Notes: generated by a model from the letters alone, not told the origin. A stretch of DNA of 64,000 nucleotides from Eggerthellaceae bacterium (GCA_910575165.1 CAJTDS010000004.1:124001-188000), one strand, 5' to 3'; positions 8,889-18,854 are shown, counted from the stretch's first letter. Made by a program: numbers and translations.

Positions 8889-9165
8889 CCGTCTTCGGCC
8901 GGGTGCCGTTTCGGAAGGTGGCCTCCGATGCCGCACGGCTTTCGTGGGAGCGCTTGCTTGATTCCGCAAGATTTCGGATAGAACCGGCGAACGCGCGCGC
9001 AAGACCCATCGTCGGATGGTGCGACGGCCTCGCATGACCCGGTTCCCTTGCGCTGCGGTGCTCTGGAGCGTTTCGCGTGCCGCCAGCGGGCCTTCCGTGT
9101 CATCGTTTCGCCTCAACGGGGCAGCTAGACTGACGTCATCTCGACCAACGGAAAGGGGTGGCGCT

Positions 9166-9753
9166 ATGAGGGAGGCGTTGCAAGAGAGGGAATCGGCGGA
9201 TTCGACCGAACGCTGCGACTGCGTTTCGGGGCTCGTCGTCGATGGGTGCGGATTCGCGGACGGCGGGTCGCGAATCGAGGGCGCCTTCGGTTCGGAAGGC
9301 GAGCCTATGTGGGGAGAGGACGGGGGGTGGGCGCCGCACGAGCCGGCTCCGAGGGCCGCTGCGAAGCGCAAGCGCAAGCGCAAGTCGGAAGCGCTCGACG
9401 TGGGGCGGGAAGGGGAGTTCGTGGCCGCGTGCTTTCTGACGCGTCGCGGCTACGACATCATCCATCGCAACTGGAAGTGCAAGGCCGGCGAGGCGGACAT
9501 CATAGCCCGCGACAACGAGACGCTTGTGTTCGTGGAGGTGAAGAGCCGCCGCGACTGCGACAAGGGCATGCCTGCGGAGGCGGTGACCCGCGAGAAGCGG
9601 GAGCGTTACGAGCGCATAGCCGCAAGCTATCTGGCCGTAACCGACGTGCTCGACGTGCGAGTGCGGTTCGACATCGTGAGCATTCTGATCATACCGCCTG
9701 ACCGCGCCCTGGTGCGTCACAATATTGACGCCTTCGGCCGGGACGTGTTCTGA
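9166..9753 (+). CDS. YraN/UPF0102 family endonuclease-like protein with long N-terminal extension
   Basis: 195 residues against about 120 for the family. The C-terminal 120 residues hold the restriction-endonuclease-like core: GREGEFVAACFLTRRGY, GEADIIARDNETLVFVEVKSR (GxxD...ExK type) and a conserved end. The N-terminal 75 residues are acidic and low-complexity, ending in a basic KRKRKRK stretch that resembles a nucleic-acid-binding tail. ATG 9166 follows GAAAGGGG with proper spacing. The stop overlaps the yifB start by 1 nt, the usual rnhB-yraN-yifB-dprA order. Confidence 0.85.
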   Translation: MREALQERESADSTERCDCVSGLVVDGCGFADGGSRIEGAFGSEGEPMWGEDGGWAPHEPAPRAAAKRKRKRKSEALDVGREGEFVAACFLTRRGYDIIHRNWKCKAGEADIIARDNETLVFVEVKSRRDCDKGMPAEAVTREKRERYERIAASYLAVTDVLDVRVRFDIVSILIIPPDRALVRHNIDAFGRDVF

Positions 9754-11336
9754 TGGACGCCATGGCGCAGATCGACCGGGAGAGCGGGTGCGTGCACTTC
9801 GTCGAGGCAGGAGCCGAGGCGGCCTCGCTTGCCTGCCAGGCCGGCGCGAGCGCCACCCGTCTCGGTCGGTGCCAGGTGCATGCGGCAACGTTGCGCGGGG
9901 TGGAGGCCGTGCCCGTGGACGTGGAGGTTTCCATCACCACGGGCATCCCCGGGTTCTCCATTGTGGGCATGGCGGACGCCTCAGTCCAGGAATCCCGCGA
10001 GCGGGTGAAGTCCGCCTTGAAGGCATGCGGGTTCTCGATGCCCGGCTCGCGCATCGTCGTGAACCTGGCGCCCAGTTCGCTGCGCAAGACCGGTGCGGGT
10101 TTCGACCTGCCCATCGCGGCGGGCATCCTGGTGGCCAGCGGTCAGGTGCGCCCCGAGGTCCTGCGGGGGAAGCTCTTCGTGGGGGAGCTGTCGCTGGAGG
10201 GGTTCGTGCGACCGGTGGCCGGCTTGCTCGCCTATGCGCTGTGCGCGCGCAAGCGGGAGCTTGGGCTGGCGAGCGCCCCCTCAGGCGAGGTAAGGGCTAT
10301 CGAGGGGGTCGAATGGGCGGCGGTGGACACCTTGGGCGATTTCAGGGCGGGACGCTTCCGCCGACTTGAAGCGGCGCGGTCGCCAGCGGCGTCGTCGTCG
10401 GTTGATTTCCGCGATATCGAAGGGCACGATGCGGCGAAGCGGGCGCTGCAGATAGCGGCGGCGGGCAACCACGGCATCCTTATGATGGGCCCTCCCGGAT
10501 CGGGGAAGACCATGCTCGCCTCGCGGCTCCCCACGATCTTGCCGCCCCTGACCCAGGCGGAGGCGCTCGAGAGCGCCGTCGTGCACTCGGTGGCCGGCGA
10601 GGACGTCGATCCGATTCTGGCCGGGGTACGCCCCTTCCGCAAGCCCCACCATTCCGCATCGCTGCCGGGCCTGGTGGGGGGAGGGTCGCCCCCGCGGCCG
10701 GGGGAGATATCGCTTGCCCATAACGGGGTGCTGTTCCTGGACGAGCTTCCAGAGTTCCAGCCCTCGGTGCTGCAGGGCATTCGCCAGCCGCTGGAGTCGG
10801 GGCGCATGGTGGTGACGCGGGCCGACGGCAGCATCGAGTTCCCCGCCCGGTTTATGCTGGTTGCTGCAGCGAACCCGTGCCCGTGCGGCTTCTTCGGCGA
10901 CGAGGAACGGCCGTGTCGCTGCACGGTGCCCCAGATCCGCAAGTACCAAGGGCGCATAGGCGGCCCGGTCCTCGACCGCATCGACCTGCATGTGGACGTC
11001 AGGCGCATTCCCGCCGCAAGCGTGCTGGCGACGGGCAGCGGGACCGACTCGGCGACGCTTCGCGAAGGGGTGCTGCGCGCCCGGGAGTTTGCAGCGTGGC
11101 GCGCGTCGGCCGGGGCGGTCCGCACACCGCAGGAGGTGGTGGCTTCGTGCCGCCTCGGTCAGGAGGAGGAGCGCTTCCTGACCGAGGCCGCCTCCCGGCT
11201 CTCTATGAGCGGCAGGGCGCTTATCCGCACGGCGGCGCTGGCGAGGACCATTGCGGATATGGAGGAGCGCGAGGCGGTGGATCGGGCGCACTTGAGCGAG
11301 GCTTTGGGGTTTCGGGTGAGAGGGGAAGTGCTATGA
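9753..11336 (+). CDS. YifB/ComM family Mg-chelatase-like AAA+ ATPase
   Basis: 527 residues. Order: Lon-protease-like N domain (VEAVPVDVEVSITTGIPGFSIVGMAD, about 50-75), AAA+ module with Walker A GPPGSGKT near 250 and Walker B LFLDELPEF, a Cys-rich NPCPCGFFGD...CRCT zinc-type insertion, and C-terminal magnesium chelatase helical region. ComM in proteobacteria is a branch-migration helicase for natural transformation. About 45 residues precede the usual start (CQVHAATLRGVEAV), an unusual extension. Start ATG overlaps the yraN stop (TGATG); dprA follows with an ATGA overlap. Confidence 0.92.
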   Translation: MDAMAQIDRESGCVHFVEAGAEAASLACQAGASATRLGRCQVHAATLRGVEAVPVDVEVSITTGIPGFSIVGMADASVQESRERVKSALKACGFSMPGSRIVVNLAPSSLRKTGAGFDLPIAAGILVASGQVRPEVLRGKLFVGELSLEGFVRPVAGLLAYALCARKRELGLASAPSGEVRAIEGVEWAAVDTLGDFRAGRFRRLEAARSPAASSSVDFRDIEGHDAAKRALQIAAAGNHGILMMGPPGSGKTMLASRLPTILPPLTQAEALESAVVHSVAGEDVDPILAGVRPFRKPHHSASLPGLVGGGSPPRPGEISLAHNGVLFLDELPEFQPSVLQGIRQPLESGRMVVTRADGSIEFPARFMLVAAANPCPCGFFGDEERPCRCTVPQIRKYQGRIGGPVLDRIDLHVDVRRIPAASVLATGSGTDSATLREGVLRAREFAAWRASAGAVRTPQEVVASCRLGQEEERFLTEAASRLSMSGRALIRTAALARTIADMEEREAVDRAHLSEALGFRVRGEVL

Positions 11337-12271
11337 GCGTCGAGCAGGATTTCGTGATGGGACCGCGAACGGTGGTGGAGCGCGACTGCCCGTGGTTTCC
11401 CGAGTCGCTGAAGCAGGTGCCGAAGCCGCCCCGCGTGCTCTACGTGCTGGGCGATCCTTCGGCGCTGCGGGAGGGGCTTGCCGTAGTGGGAGCTCGCAAG
11501 GCGACGCCCTACGGCACCGGATGCGCCCGCAGGTTCGCCGCCATCGCTGCTCGCAAGGGGGTGCCGATCCTTTCGGGGGGAGCGCGGGGCTGCGATGCGG
11601 CCGCCCATGAGGCTGCGCTGGCGGAGGGCGGCGTGACGGTAGCGTTTCTGGGAGGCGGCTGCGATAGGCTCTACCCGCCCGAGCACAAGGATCTGTTCCA
11701 GCGCATCGTGGACGGGGGAGGGGCGCTCGTGTCCGAGTATCCGTGGGCCATGCCGCCGTTGCCCTACATGTTTCGGGAGCGCAATCGGCTTATCGCGGGG
11801 CTTGCGAAGGCGACGCTCATAGTGGAGGCTGGGTTGCCTTCCGGGACGTTTTCCACGGCCGACGAGGCGCTTTCGGCCAACCGCGACGTCTGGGCGGTAC
11901 CCGGAGCCATCACCGCACGGACCAGCAGCGGGGCCAACCGGCTCATACGGCAGGGCGCGGTGCCCATCGTGGACGACGATTCCTTCGAGGACGAGCTGAT
12001 GGCGACCTTCGGATGCCTCAAGACCCCGCCGCAGCGGGCGCCAGGCGGCGGTACTCCGTCCGGCTTCCTGTCCGAGGAGGGCCGCCGACTTGTCGCGCTT
12101 GTCCAGGGCCAGCCTATGGGCTTGGATGCGCTGCTGGACCGCGGAGCACGGCTATGCCCCGAAGGCGATGCGCGGGCGTGGGTGTTCTCGCAGCTTGCCC
12201 AAGCCGAGCTCGCAGGCGTCATCAGGCGCTTTCCCGACGGAACCTACGGCCCGGACGGGCAGGCCGCCTAG
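11333..12271 (+). CDS. dprA: DNA processing protein DprA
   Basis: 312 residues. The Rossmann-like DprA core is clear: LAVVGARKATPYG, LSGGARGCDAAAHEAAL, FLGGGCDRLYP, VSEYPW, FRERNRLIAGL and GTFSTADEAL...VWAVPGAI. DprA loads RecA on incoming single-stranded DNA in transformation. A C-terminal winged-helix-like segment follows residue 240. The start overlaps the yifB stop by 4 nt (ATGA), so the two are translationally coupled. Confidence 0.94.
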   Translation: MSVEQDFVMGPRTVVERDCPWFPESLKQVPKPPRVLYVLGDPSALREGLAVVGARKATPYGTGCARRFAAIAARKGVPILSGGARGCDAAAHEAALAEGGVTVAFLGGGCDRLYPPEHKDLFQRIVDGGGALVSEYPWAMPPLPYMFRERNRLIAGLAKATLIVEAGLPSGTFSTADEALSANRDVWAVPGAITARTSSGANRLIRQGAVPIVDDDSFEDELMATFGCLKTPPQRAPGGGTPSGFLSEEGRRLVALVQGQPMGLDALLDRGARLCPEGDARAWVFSQLAQAELAGVIRRFPDGTYGPDGQAA

Positions 12272-12443
12272 CGGCAAGGCGGCAACGGCGACAAGGGGAC
12301 GTCCGTTTGCGGCGCGTGGCAGGGGCGCGACGGGGGCGTCCCCCTGGCATGTTTTGGCGTGGTGCCTGCGGCTCGGCCGTTCGGGCGCGTCATGGCGAGC
12401 GGGCCGCCCTATTGTGATGCTTGCGTTGAAAGGGCGCCGCTGA

Positions 12444-12473
12444 TTAGCACTCTCGGCTATCGGCTGCTAAAAT
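12444..12473 (+). promoter_or_regulatory. degenerate CIRCE operator overlapping the hrcA promoter
   Basis: TTAGCACTC at 12444-12452, a 9-nt spacer, then GGCTGCTAA at 12462-12470. Canonical CIRCE is TTAGCACTC-N9-GAGTGCTAA, so the left arm is perfect and the right arm has two changes. TAAAAT (12468-12473) can serve as -10. It lies about 60 nt before hrcA, the position expected for HrcA autoregulation. Confidence 0.75.
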
Positions 12474-12532
12474 GGCCGTTCGAGCGTAGTGCGAACCGAT
12501 ACCTGCAACGCGATTGAGAGGAGGGCGTGCCA

Positions 12533-13549
12533 ATGCTTTCGGACCGGCGGCAGAGAGTTCTTGCGGCTCTTATCGAGGAGTACGTCGCCCGCGCTCTTCC
12601 CGTGGGCTCTCGCACGCTGACCGAGCGCTACCAGCTGGGCGTGAGTCCCGCGACGGTCCGCAACGAGCTGTCGGTGCTCGAAGACGGCGGCTACATCGTG
12701 CAGCCCCATACCTCCGCCGGGCGCGTGCCGACCGATGCGGGGTACCGGGCGTTCGTGGACGGCTTGCTGGCCGAGCAGGCCGACGGCTCCCAGGACGAGC
12801 GCTGCCGCCTTGTCGCCGAGGAGCTGCGCCGAAGCGCCGGAGAGCTTGACGAGCTGATCGACCAGACCTCGTCGGCCCTCATGCGCCTGACCGACTGCTT
12901 GTCGGTGGTGCTGGCGCCCTCGGTGCAGCGCATGCGCATCAAGCAGCTGTCGCTGGTGTCGCTTTCGCCCCGTCAGGCCATCATCGTGGTGGTGACGGAA
13001 GAGGGCCGCGTGGCGAACCGCCATATCGAGTTCGCCGAGGACGTGGATCCGGAAAGCCTCGCCGAGGTGCAGCGCTTGCTCGGCGATGTGTTCGGCGGCC
13101 GCTCGTCCGAGGAGATAGAGCACGGGCTGTCCCGCAGCATGGCCGAGGCTTTCCGCGACCCGCTCGTGCGCGCGGTCATGGACGAGGTCATGCTGTGCTT
13201 GCAGGAGAGCCGTATAAGCCGAGCGCATCACAGCGGCCTTTCGGCCCTGATGGTGCAGCCGGAGTTCAGCCACACCGATGCGCTTCTGCCGGTGATGCAA
13301 GTGCTCGAGGACGAGACGGTGCTGCTGCACATCCTGGACGACGCCGTATCCTGCGCTGCGGGGGTGCCGAGCGTTCGCATCGGCCGCGAGAACGGCAATG
13401 CGGGGCTTTCCGGCGTCTCCGTGGTGGCGAGCCGTTACGGAAAGGGGCCCTCGGCGGGAGTGGTTGCCGTCATCGGGCCTACGCGGATGGATTACTCCCG
13501 AACCATAAGCGCGGTGCGCATGGCCGCCGACGCGCTCGACGAGGCGTAG
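12533..13549 (+). CDS. hrcA: heat-inducible transcription repressor HrcA
   Basis: 338 residues, normal length. N-terminal winged HTH: LSDRRQRVLAALIEEYV, PVGSRTLTERY, SPATVRNELSVLEDGGYI, GRVPTDAGYRAFVD, all near-consensus HrcA. It represses heat-shock genes through CIRCE; a CIRCE-like site precedes it. ATG 12533 is preferred to GTG 12527 because GAGAGGAGG needs the longer spacing. dnaJ follows after 72 nt; grpE and dnaK are not in view, so this is the split hrcA-dnaJ arrangement. Confidence 0.95.
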   Translation: MLSDRRQRVLAALIEEYVARALPVGSRTLTERYQLGVSPATVRNELSVLEDGGYIVQPHTSAGRVPTDAGYRAFVDGLLAEQADGSQDERCRLVAEELRRSAGELDELIDQTSSALMRLTDCLSVVLAPSVQRMRIKQLSLVSLSPRQAIIVVVTEEGRVANRHIEFAEDVDPESLAEVQRLLGDVFGGRSSEEIEHGLSRSMAEAFRDPLVRAVMDEVMLCLQESRISRAHHSGLSALMVQPEFSHTDALLPVMQVLEDETVLLHILDDAVSCAAGVPSVRIGRENGNAGLSGVSVVASRYGKGPSAGVVAVIGPTRMDYSRTISAVRMAADALDEA

Positions 13550-13621
13550 GGCGCAGGTTCGGACGGGGCACGCTCTTCGGGATGGGCCCGAAACTGTTGG
13601 GAAGAAGGGAACAGGCTGGTC

Positions 13622-14761
13622 ATGGCGAGAGATCTGTACGAGGTGCTGGGGGTCGAGCGCACCGCGACCGAGGACGAGATCAAGAAGGCGTTCCGGCGTC
13701 GTGCGCGGGAGCTGCATCCCGACGTGAACAAGGCCGAGGACGCCGAGGACAAGTTCAAAGAGCTCAACGAGGCCTACGACGTTCTCTCCGACCCCAAGAA
13801 GCGCAGCGCCTACGATCGCTTCGGTACCGTGCCGGGTGCTTCCTCCGGCCCCGGCGGCTACGGCGGGGGCTACGTGGACTTCGACGACCTGTTCGGCGGC
13901 GGTTTCGGCATGGGCGATTTGTTCAGCTCGTTCTTCGGGGGCTCGGCGAGCGCAGCCCGCGCCCAGCAGCGCCGCGAGGGGCGCGACATGGCGGTGGGCC
14001 TGCGGCTGACCCTGGAGGAAGTGGCCGCCGGCGTGAACAAGGAGATCGTCTACGACCGGCTGGCCCCGTGCCCCGATTGCGGCGGCAGCGGCGTGGCCGA
14101 GGGCGGCAGCGAGGTGACCTGCCCGGACTGCAACGGAACGGGTCGCGTGGTCACGGTGCAGCGAACTTTCCTGGGTGACATGCAGACGGCGGTTCCCTGC
14201 CAGAAGTGCGGCGGCACCGGGCGCACCATCGACAACCCTTGCCCCGAGTGCGAGGGCCAAGGGCGCGTCCCCGACCGTCAGCGGGTGACGGTGGAGGTGC
14301 CTGCGGGCATCCGCGACGGCCAGCAGCTGCGGCTTTCGGGCTTCGGCGAGGCCGGGCTGCGCGGCAGCAGGGCGGGCGACCTCATAGTCACGTGCCGCAT
14401 CCAGCCCAACGAGTACTTCGAGCGCGACGGCGACAACCTGCACGCGCGGGCGAACGTGTCCATGACCCAAGCCGCCTTGGGCGCGGAGATCGAGCTCGAC
14501 GGCATCATGGAGGACGAGAAGGTGGTCGTGCGCATTCCCGAAGGGTGCCAGAACGAGCAGGTGGTCCGCGTCAAGGGGTTCGGCATGCCGCGCTTCAGGA
14601 GCGACGCCCGCGGGGACATGTACGTGCACGTCAACGTCGTCATCCCCAAGAAGCTTTCGAAGAGGCAGCGCGAGCTTCTGGAGCATTTCGCCGAGGAGAT
14701 GGGCGAAGAGGTCGACCAGCCGCGCGGCGCCTGGCAGAAGCTCAAGGACATTTTCGAGTAG
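13622..14761 (+). CDS. dnaJ: chaperone protein DnaJ
   Basis: 379 residues, type I DnaJ. J domain at 1-70 with the HPD tripeptide in ELHPDVNK, a Gly/Phe-rich linker (about 75-110), four CxxCxGxG-type zinc repeats ([32 protein letters not shown], about 145-215), and the C-terminal substrate-binding domains. Stimulates DnaK ATPase. Probably transcribed with hrcA under CIRCE control; rsmE follows by 2 nt. Confidence 0.97.
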   Translation: MARDLYEVLGVERTATEDEIKKAFRRRARELHPDVNKAEDAEDKFKELNEAYDVLSDPKKRSAYDRFGTVPGASSGPGGYGGGYVDFDDLFGGGFGMGDLFSSFFGGSASAARAQQRREGRDMAVGLRLTLEEVAAGVNKEIVYDRLAPCPDCGGSGVAEGGSEVTCPDCNGTGRVVTVQRTFLGDMQTAVPCQKCGGTGRTIDNPCPECEGQGRVPDRQRVTVEVPAGIRDGQQLRLSGFGEAGLRGSRAGDLIVTCRIQPNEYFERDGDNLHARANVSMTQAALGAEIELDGIMEDEKVVVRIPEGCQNEQVVRVKGFGMPRFRSDARGDMYVHVNVVIPKKLSKRQRELLEHFAEEMGEEVDQPRGAWQKLKDIFE

Positions 14762-14763
14762 CC

Positions 14764-15561
14764 ATGGCCCTTCCGCAGTTCTTCCTGGAAAACCAAGTGC
14801 TCGACGCGGAGGAATCTCCGGTGTTCCCGCTGCGCCTGAGCGACGATGACCTGCACCATGCCCGCGTCCTGCGCCTGGAGCGGGGACAGCATGTGGCCGT
14901 GGTCGACGCCGCAAGCGACTACTTCGAATGCGAGGTGGCCTCCTTCGACGCCGGGGGGCTGTTCGTATCCATCTCGCAGCGCGGGGATGTTGGCGAGGAC
15001 GGCCCGAGCGTGATGCTGGTGCAGGGGCTTGCCAAAGGCGACAAAATGGACACGGTGGTGCGCCACGGCACCGAGGTGGGCGTGGACGTGTTCGTGCCCC
15101 TTGCCTGCGAGCGGTCCGTGGTGAAGCTGGATGCGAGGAAGGCTGCGGCCCGAGCCGAGCGCTGGCGCTCCATCGCCCGTTCGGCTGCCATGCAGTCGGG
15201 AAGGCGCCATGTGCCGGAGGTGTCCGAGCCCGTGAGCCTCGACAGGGCATGCGAGCTGCTGCGCAACGCCACGGCCGTCATCGTGTGCTACGAGGAGGCG
15301 GACGGCTCCCAGAGCATCACGCGGGCGCTTTCCTCGGCGCTGACCAAGCTGCGCATGCCGGCGGAGGACGCGCGGGTGGCCGTGGTGGTGGGTCCGGAAG
15401 GAGGGCTCACAAGCCGCGAGGTGCAGTGTCTGCTGGACTGCAATCCCAGGGCGTACTCCTGCACGCTGGGGCCTTCCATCCTGCGCACCGAAACCGCCGG
15501 CGTCGTCGCCCCGGCCCTGGTGCTGCACGATCTGCGCAATCTCTCCGGGGGCCTTTCGTGA
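14764..15561 (+). CDS. rsmE: 16S rRNA (uracil1498-N3)-methyltransferase RsmE
   Basis: 265 residues. PUA-like N domain (HHARVLRLERGQ) then the SPOUT/trefoil-knot methyltransferase with VVGPEGGLTSREV and LGPSILRTETA signatures near the C terminus. Methylates U1498 of 16S rRNA. The ATG is 2 nt after the dnaJ stop, and its own stop overlaps the GTG of mtaB by 4 nt. The dnaJ-rsmE-mtaB order is widespread in Gram-positives. Confidence 0.95.
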   Translation: MALPQFFLENQVLDAEESPVFPLRLSDDDLHHARVLRLERGQHVAVVDAASDYFECEVASFDAGGLFVSISQRGDVGEDGPSVMLVQGLAKGDKMDTVVRHGTEVGVDVFVPLACERSVVKLDARKAAARAERWRSIARSAAMQSGRRHVPEVSEPVSLDRACELLRNATAVIVCYEEADGSQSITRALSSALTKLRMPAEDARVAVVVGPEGGLTSREVQCLLDCNPRAYSCTLGPSILRTETAGVVAPALVLHDLRNLSGGLS

Positions 15562-16832
15562 GGTATGCGGTAGTCAATTTGGGCTGCAAGGTGAACCGGG
15601 TGGAGTCCGACTCCTTCGAACGGGCGCTTTCGGCCGCAGGCGCCGTCCCCGGGTCGTTGGAGGCGGCGGACCTGGTGGTGGTGAACACCTGCGCAGTGAC
15701 GGCCGAGGCGGAGAAGAAGACCCGCAAAACCGTGCGCCGGGCGGTGCGCGCCTCAAAGGGCGCGGTGCTGGTGACCGGCTGCTCCGCGGTGCTTCACGAG
15801 GACGTGTACCGGGCTATGGGGCAGCGCGTGTCCGTGGTGGCGAAGGGACAGGTTGAAGCCGAGGTCTCCCGCATCGCGCGCGAGCTGGCCGAAGCCAGCC
15901 GCGACGTGGGCGACGTCGTCTCCGACGGCGCCTTCGCCGAGAAGCCGGATCCGTCCCGGGCGGGCGACTTCGCGCAGCGGGCGCGGGTGGGGGTGAAGGT
16001 GCAGGACGGCTGCGACAACGCCTGCTCCTACTGCGTCATCCATGTGGCCCGCGGGCCGGCCTGCAGCGTGCCGGCGGATACGGTAGAAGCCGATTGCCGC
16101 CGCCTGATGGAAGCGGGGGTGCGCGAGATCGTGCTCACGGGCATCAACCTGGGCACCTACCGGCAGCAGTCGGAATCCGGCGCGCTTGGCCTGCACGATT
16201 TGCTGGAGAGGCTCCTGGCCCTGGCCGACGCGCTGCCTGTGCCCGAGGACGGCGCCCCGACGTGCAGGTTTCGGCTCTCAAGCATAGAGCCGGGCGACCT
16301 GTCGGATGCACTGGTGGCGCTCGTGGCCCGCCAGGACGGCCGCATCTGCCGCCATCTGCACCTTCCGCTGCAGGCCGGCTCGTCGAAGGTGCTGGCGGAG
16401 ATGAACCGTTCCTACACCGCCGAGGAGTACCTGCAGGTGGTGCGCTCCGCTCGCGAGGCCGTTCCGCAGCTATCGCTTACCACCGACATCATCGTTGGTT
16501 TTCCGGGCGAGACCGAGACCGACTTCCAGCAGACGATGGACCTTGCCCGTGCTTGCCGCTTCTCGCGCATCCACGTGTTCCCCTACTCGCGGCGGGAAGG
16601 GACCCCGGCGGCGGAGCGGGCCGACCAGGTGGACGAGGCCGTGAAGGCCGATCGCGCCCGCCGCCTGCGCGCCCTGGCCGCCAAGCTGTCGGCTGCCGAC
16701 CGTGCCGAGCGCGCGGGCGCGCGGGAATGGGCCCTTGTTGAGGTGCCCGGCGAGGCCATGACCGAGAGCTATCACGGAGTTTCTGCGCCCGAAGGGTCCC
16801 AGGTTGGCCAACTGGTGCGGGTAACCTTATAA
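15558..16832 (+). CDS. mtaB: tRNA (t6A37) methylthiotransferase MtaB
   Basis: 424 residues. UPF0004 N domain with cysteines in LGCKVN, NTCAVT and TGCSA (auxiliary 4Fe-4S), radical-SAM motif CDNACSYC near 152-159 after VKVQDG, then a TRAM-like C terminus. Converts t6A37 to ms2t6A37 in ANN-reading tRNAs. Start is GTG at 15558 overlapping the rsmE stop (GTGA). The end of the gene carries the rfbB promoter. Confidence 0.94.
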   Translation: MRYAVVNLGCKVNRVESDSFERALSAAGAVPGSLEAADLVVVNTCAVTAEAEKKTRKTVRRAVRASKGAVLVTGCSAVLHEDVYRAMGQRVSVVAKGQVEAEVSRIARELAEASRDVGDVVSDGAFAEKPDPSRAGDFAQRARVGVKVQDGCDNACSYCVIHVARGPACSVPADTVEADCRRLMEAGVREIVLTGINLGTYRQQSESGALGLHDLLERLLALADALPVPEDGAPTCRFRLSSIEPGDLSDALVALVARQDGRICRHLHLPLQAGSSKVLAEMNRSYTAEEYLQVVRSAREAVPQLSLTTDIIVGFPGETETDFQQTMDLARACRFSRIHVFPYSRREGTPAAERADQVDEAVKADRARRLRALAAKLSAADRAERAGAREWALVEVPGEAMTESYHGVSAPEGSQVGQLVRVTL

Positions 16833-16833
16833 T
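16804..16833 (+). promoter_or_regulatory. rfbB promoter at the end of mtaB
   Basis: TTGGCC at 16804-16809, 18-nt spacer, perfect TATAAT at 16828-16833 overlapping the mtaB stop codon. Predicts a start near 16840, 45 nt before rfbB. Confidence 0.55.
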
Positions 16834-16884
16834 CGGCGGCAACGCAAGACGATCGAGACGTCAGAGAGCAGGTTCGGCAATATC

Positions 16885-17937
16885 ATGAAAAACGTGTTGG
16901 TTACCGGCGGCGCCGGCTTCATCGGGTCGAATTTCGTCCACGTAGCCTTGGAGCGCACCGATTGGAACATCGTCAACCTCGACGCGCTCACCTATGCCGG
17001 CAACCTGGAGAACCTGTCTGACGTCGCAGACAACCCCCGCTACCGATTCGTGAAGGGTGACATCTGCGACCGAGCCCTGGTGGAATCCCTCTTCGCCGAT
17101 TACGACATCGACGGCGTGGTGCACTTCGCCGCCGAGTCCCATGTGGATCGCTCCATCGAGGACCCCGACGTGTTCCTGAACACCAACGTCCACGGCACCC
17201 AGGTGCTGCTGGACACGGCCCTTCACGCCTGGCGCGACGAGCCCGACAACAAGCACTGCCGAAGCTTCCAGCCCGGCGCCAAGTTCGTGCACGTGTCCAC
17301 CGACGAGGTCTACGGTACCCTCACGCCGGACGCCCCGCGCTTCACCGAGCAGAATCCCCTGGCGCCCAACAGCCCGTACTCCGCCAGCAAGGCCTCGAGC
17401 GATCTGTACGTGCGCGCCTACCGCGAGACCTTTGGGCTTCCGGTGAACATCACCCGCTGTTCGAACAACTACGGGCCCTACCAGTTCCCCGAAAAGCTGA
17501 TCCCGCTCATGATCAACAACGCCCTGGCCGACAAGGACCTGCCCGTCTACGGCGACGGCATGCAGATTCGCGACTGGCTCTACGTCGAGGACCACTGCAC
17601 CGGCATCCTGGCCGTGGCCGAGCGCGGCTTCGAGGGGCAGGTGTACAACATCGGCGGCAACAACGAGAAGGCCAACATCCAGATCGTGCGCATCATCCTG
17701 GAAGCGCTTGGCAAGCCCGAGAGCCTGATCAAGCACGTGACCGACCGCCCCGGCCACGACCGTCGCTACGCTATCGACAACTCCAAGATCACAAGCGAGC
17801 TGGGCTGGGCCCCCGAGCACGCCTTCGAGGAGGGCATCCAGAAGACCATCCAGTGGTACCTGGACCATTCGGAGTGGGTCGAGAGCGTCACCTCCGGCGC
17901 CTACCGCGACTACTACGAGAAGATGTATCAGGGGTAA
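16885..17937 (+). CDS. rfbB: dTDP-glucose 4,6-dehydratase
   Basis: 350 residues. Extended SDR fold: NAD motif GGAGFIGSNF near residues 7-16, the STDEVYG segment with catalytic Thr-Asp-Glu, and the YSASKASSD catalytic Tyr-Lys pair. Converts dTDP-glucose to dTDP-4-keto-6-deoxyglucose for rhamnose or other deoxysugar synthesis. No rfbA, rfbC, rfbD or glycosyltransferase is nearby, so it is an orphan here with its own promoter. A short insertion around residues 115-130 (LHAWRDEPDNKH) is typical of Gram-positive versions. Confidence 0.93.
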   Translation: MKNVLVTGGAGFIGSNFVHVALERTDWNIVNLDALTYAGNLENLSDVADNPRYRFVKGDICDRALVESLFADYDIDGVVHFAAESHVDRSIEDPDVFLNTNVHGTQVLLDTALHAWRDEPDNKHCRSFQPGAKFVHVSTDEVYGTLTPDAPRFTEQNPLAPNSPYSASKASSDLYVRAYRETFGLPVNITRCSNNYGPYQFPEKLIPLMINNALADKDLPVYGDGMQIRDWLYVEDHCTGILAVAERGFEGQVYNIGGNNEKANIQIVRIILEALGKPESLIKHVTDRPGHDRRYAIDNSKITSELGWAPEHAFEEGIQKTIQWYLDHSEWVESVTSGAYRDYYEKMYQG

Positions 17938-18034
17938 GGGCTGATCGGGCTCGGTCGAGCCGCTTTCCGTTCCGACCATCGCCTAGGGGCCGTCGTCGCG
18001 GTCCGTGAATTGTTCGCGGGTTGCGAAAAGGGTG

Positions 18035-18063
18035 TTGCAATCCGCGTTCGCGCGCCGTATAGT
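18035..18063 (+). promoter_or_regulatory. pyrR operon promoter
   Basis: TTGCAA at 18035-18040, 17-nt spacer, TATAGT at 18058-18063. Transcription from near 18070 would produce the PyrR-responsive leader. Confidence 0.7.
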
Positions 18064-18081
18064 GCGAGCTGTCTTTAAAAG

Positions 18082-18168
18082 CGGTACAGAGAGACCGACA
18101 AGGCACCCAACGCCGCGTCGCGGCACAAGCGAACTCCAAAGGGCCCTTGTCTTGCGCAGGGCCCTTTT
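18082..18168 (+). promoter_or_regulatory. PyrR-binding RNA attenuator upstream of pyrR
   Basis: The hairpin CGGT-ACAGAGAG-ACCG (18082-18097), followed by ACAAGG, matches the PyrR anti-antiterminator loop (AGAGAG...AAGG). Downstream is an intrinsic terminator: AAAGGGCCCT (18138-18147) pairing AGGGCCCTTT (18158-18167) with a T run. UMP-bound PyrR would favour termination. Nearly the same element precedes carA. Confidence 0.85.
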
Positions 18169-18216
18169 CTTTGGCAGGCGCAAGGCGGAAACCTGCGGAA
18201 AATCGCGTTGGCATAG

Positions 18217-18849
<633 letters not shown>

Positions 18850-18854
18850 GCCCC

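Noticed and set aside
8889-9165. Intergenic stretch upstream of yraN read as coding from 9016
   Set aside because: In-frame extension has no ribosome site and no family similarity; ATG 9166 has GAAAGGGG.
12296-12344. Possible terminator after dprA (GGGGACG...CGTCCCC)
   Set aside because: Loop of more than 30 nt and no T run; not convincing.
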